Of a stretch of DNA of 32,083 bases, positions 31,056-32,083 are shown in pieces. Below the pieces are notes generated by a model. It did not search any database and was not told the DNA's origin. It saw only the letters and a program-made list of their open reading frames with translations. The translations under genes were made by a program, and so were the position numbers. The stretch is taken from positions 19,514 to 51,596 of the forward strand of contig FN648468.1 in NCBI GenBank assembly GCA_000310025.1, in the 5' to 3' direction. This stretch comes from Ectocarpus siliculosus (Eukaryota > Sar > Phaeophyceae > Ectocarpales > Ectocarpaceae). Position 1 is the stretch's first letter; each line of letters starts with the position of its first letter.

Positions 31056-32083
31056 GTGAGTGACGTTTGACAGCTTGTGGACAGAACAGAACAGAACAGA
31101 ACAGAACCAGCAGAATGGGAGAGTGAAAAAATCCTTTTATGTTGTTGTGCCGCTTGATCCGTGTCTTTGTTTCGAAGTTACGTGTCTTTGTTTCGAAGTT
31201 ACGGCAGTTTTTTTTTCAAGATTCGGCTTATCTTCTTGGTTGTTCGTGGCCGCAGTACAGGACAGCAGCTTCCTCGCAAAAAGTGAGGAGTGCATGTCCG
31301 GCGTTTCATGTGGCGCGCCCCAAAACACACCCCAAACCACGCTTTGGGTAGACCCACTACGATGATGCGATTGCATGCACCTCAGAGTGTTTCCGTCTGC
31401 GCTGCCCTGGATCCTTGCCTCCTTCCTCCCCCCGGTAGAGTGCGTTGTAGTCACGGCCGCGAAGTCGGTTGTAGGCGGAGACCGCGAGCGACACTAGAAA
31501 TGAGGAGAGTTGTTGAATATAGGCAAGGGTGAATGCACAGCGTAATACTAACGTGATGTCGCTCAACACGGGCGATCAGGAATTGGAAAGGCCAGCAGTT
31601 CCGGAAACGCCGCCCCCGCCCCCCAACCCCTATGCGGTACAAGAAGTAGTCCATCTGAAAATTCCCACCTGAAGGATATCTGCAGATTATTCTCCAAGCT
31701 TATCACACACGAAGCAACGTGTTCGCTGCGTGTGGTGCGCCCGTTTAGTACAAGCGCAGCGATCGAAGTCCCTTGCGGTACTTGAAGTACAGTCGTGCCT
31801 ACCGAATTTGAAGCGTTTAGTACGCCGCGATGCCAAATCAACCCATGGCACAGCATACACAAGGATGATGACACTAGCAGCTTCTGGTTCATCCTTGTTA
31901 ATCGTAGCCTGGGCCGGCGAACACTAGGCATATGGCTCCGTCATGACGTTGTAGGGATGCGAGGTTTATGGTCTAACGACTACGACATGCGTTTACATGA
32001 GTACCCCCCCCCCCCCCCCGCTCCCCCCCCCCCTTTCCCCCCCCCCGGCCCCCCCCCCCGCCCCCCGGGGGAGGGAAAACTGG
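31056..32083. other. Intron and right edge of SNF2 gene
   Basis: After the donor CCT|GTGAGT I find no next helicase exon. The stretch holds an AGAAC pentanucleotide repeat (31082-31107) and a tandem 21-bp duplication (31160-31180 and 31181-31201, CGTGTCTTTGTTTCGAAGTT). The final 80 bases are C-rich homopolymers that look like failing sequence at a contig end. Confidence 0.6.
31949..31999. repeat. Dispersed 55-bp repeat, copy 2
   Basis: Second copy of the repeat at 29191-29246. It runs straight into the low-quality C-rich end, so its 3' boundary cannot be seen. Confidence 0.65.

Noticed and set aside
31056-32083. Next SNF2 exon with motif III
   Set aside because: I looked for an L.GTP-coding exon with a phase-1 acceptor and found none; the gene must continue outside the window.
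1-32083. CRISPR arrays, bacterial operons, rRNA or tRNA genes
   Set aside because: All direct repeats seen are microsatellites or pairs without regular spacers. No ribosomal RNA signature or convincing cloverleaf was noticed by eye; a covariance search was not possible.

Overview
The window looks like nuclear DNA of a brown alga or a close stramenopile. The evidence is multi-exon genes with 70-270 nt exons and introns of about 0.3-2.1 kb, many CAA/CTG/CT microsatellites, a WSC-domain secreted protein (a family prominent in brown algae), and fragments of small inverted-repeat elements inside introns. It is not bacterial: no operon or plausible long prokaryotic gene is present, and every recognisable protein has to be assembled across introns. 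The species assignment is inference.

Layout, left to right. (1) 1-1185: no recognised gene, one intact 129-codon ORF on the minus strand. (2) 1186 to about 3613, minus strand: a PH-domain-like protein whose four 3' exons join in frame, ending in a long domain I do not recognise. (3) 3778-9715, minus strand: a five-exon gene for a secreted protein with an N-terminal signal peptide, one WSC domain and a long Asp/Ser/Asn repeat tail; degenerate copies of its third exon lie in its own second intron. (4) 9716-12909: intergenic, with short duplications and one possible small ORF. (5) 12910-22057, minus strand: a complete ten-exon mitochondrial-type pyruvate/branched-chain 2-oxoacid dehydrogenase kinase (PDK family), 622 residues with a long low-complexity N-terminal extension. 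Its introns hold a 1.2 kb TIR element with three in-frame 219-bp units, a fold-back element, a telomere-like repeat and a 100-N assembly gap. (6) 22058-24471: intergenic between divergent genes. (7) 24472-31055 and beyond the right edge, plus strand: the N-terminal HARP domain and first helicase lobe of a SMARCAL1/ZRANB3-type SNF2 annealing helicase, in eight exons.

The exon models for the PDK and SNF2 genes rest on homology to family motifs and on exact phase agreement at every junction; I checked each exon length against its translated residues. One PDK intron needs a GC donor, and one SNF2 intron probably does. The WSC gene model also closes in phase at every junction. The PH gene's 5' end is unresolved.

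The genes do not form a functional cluster: mitochondrial fuel-use control, replication-fork repair, cell-wall/extracellular and phosphoinositide-type membrane binding are unrelated jobs. The most unusual material is in the introns: two members of one fold-back/MITE family in two different genes, a TIR element carrying a triplicated coding-like module, inverted exon copies, and an ankyrin-like reading frame on the strand opposite the PH gene.
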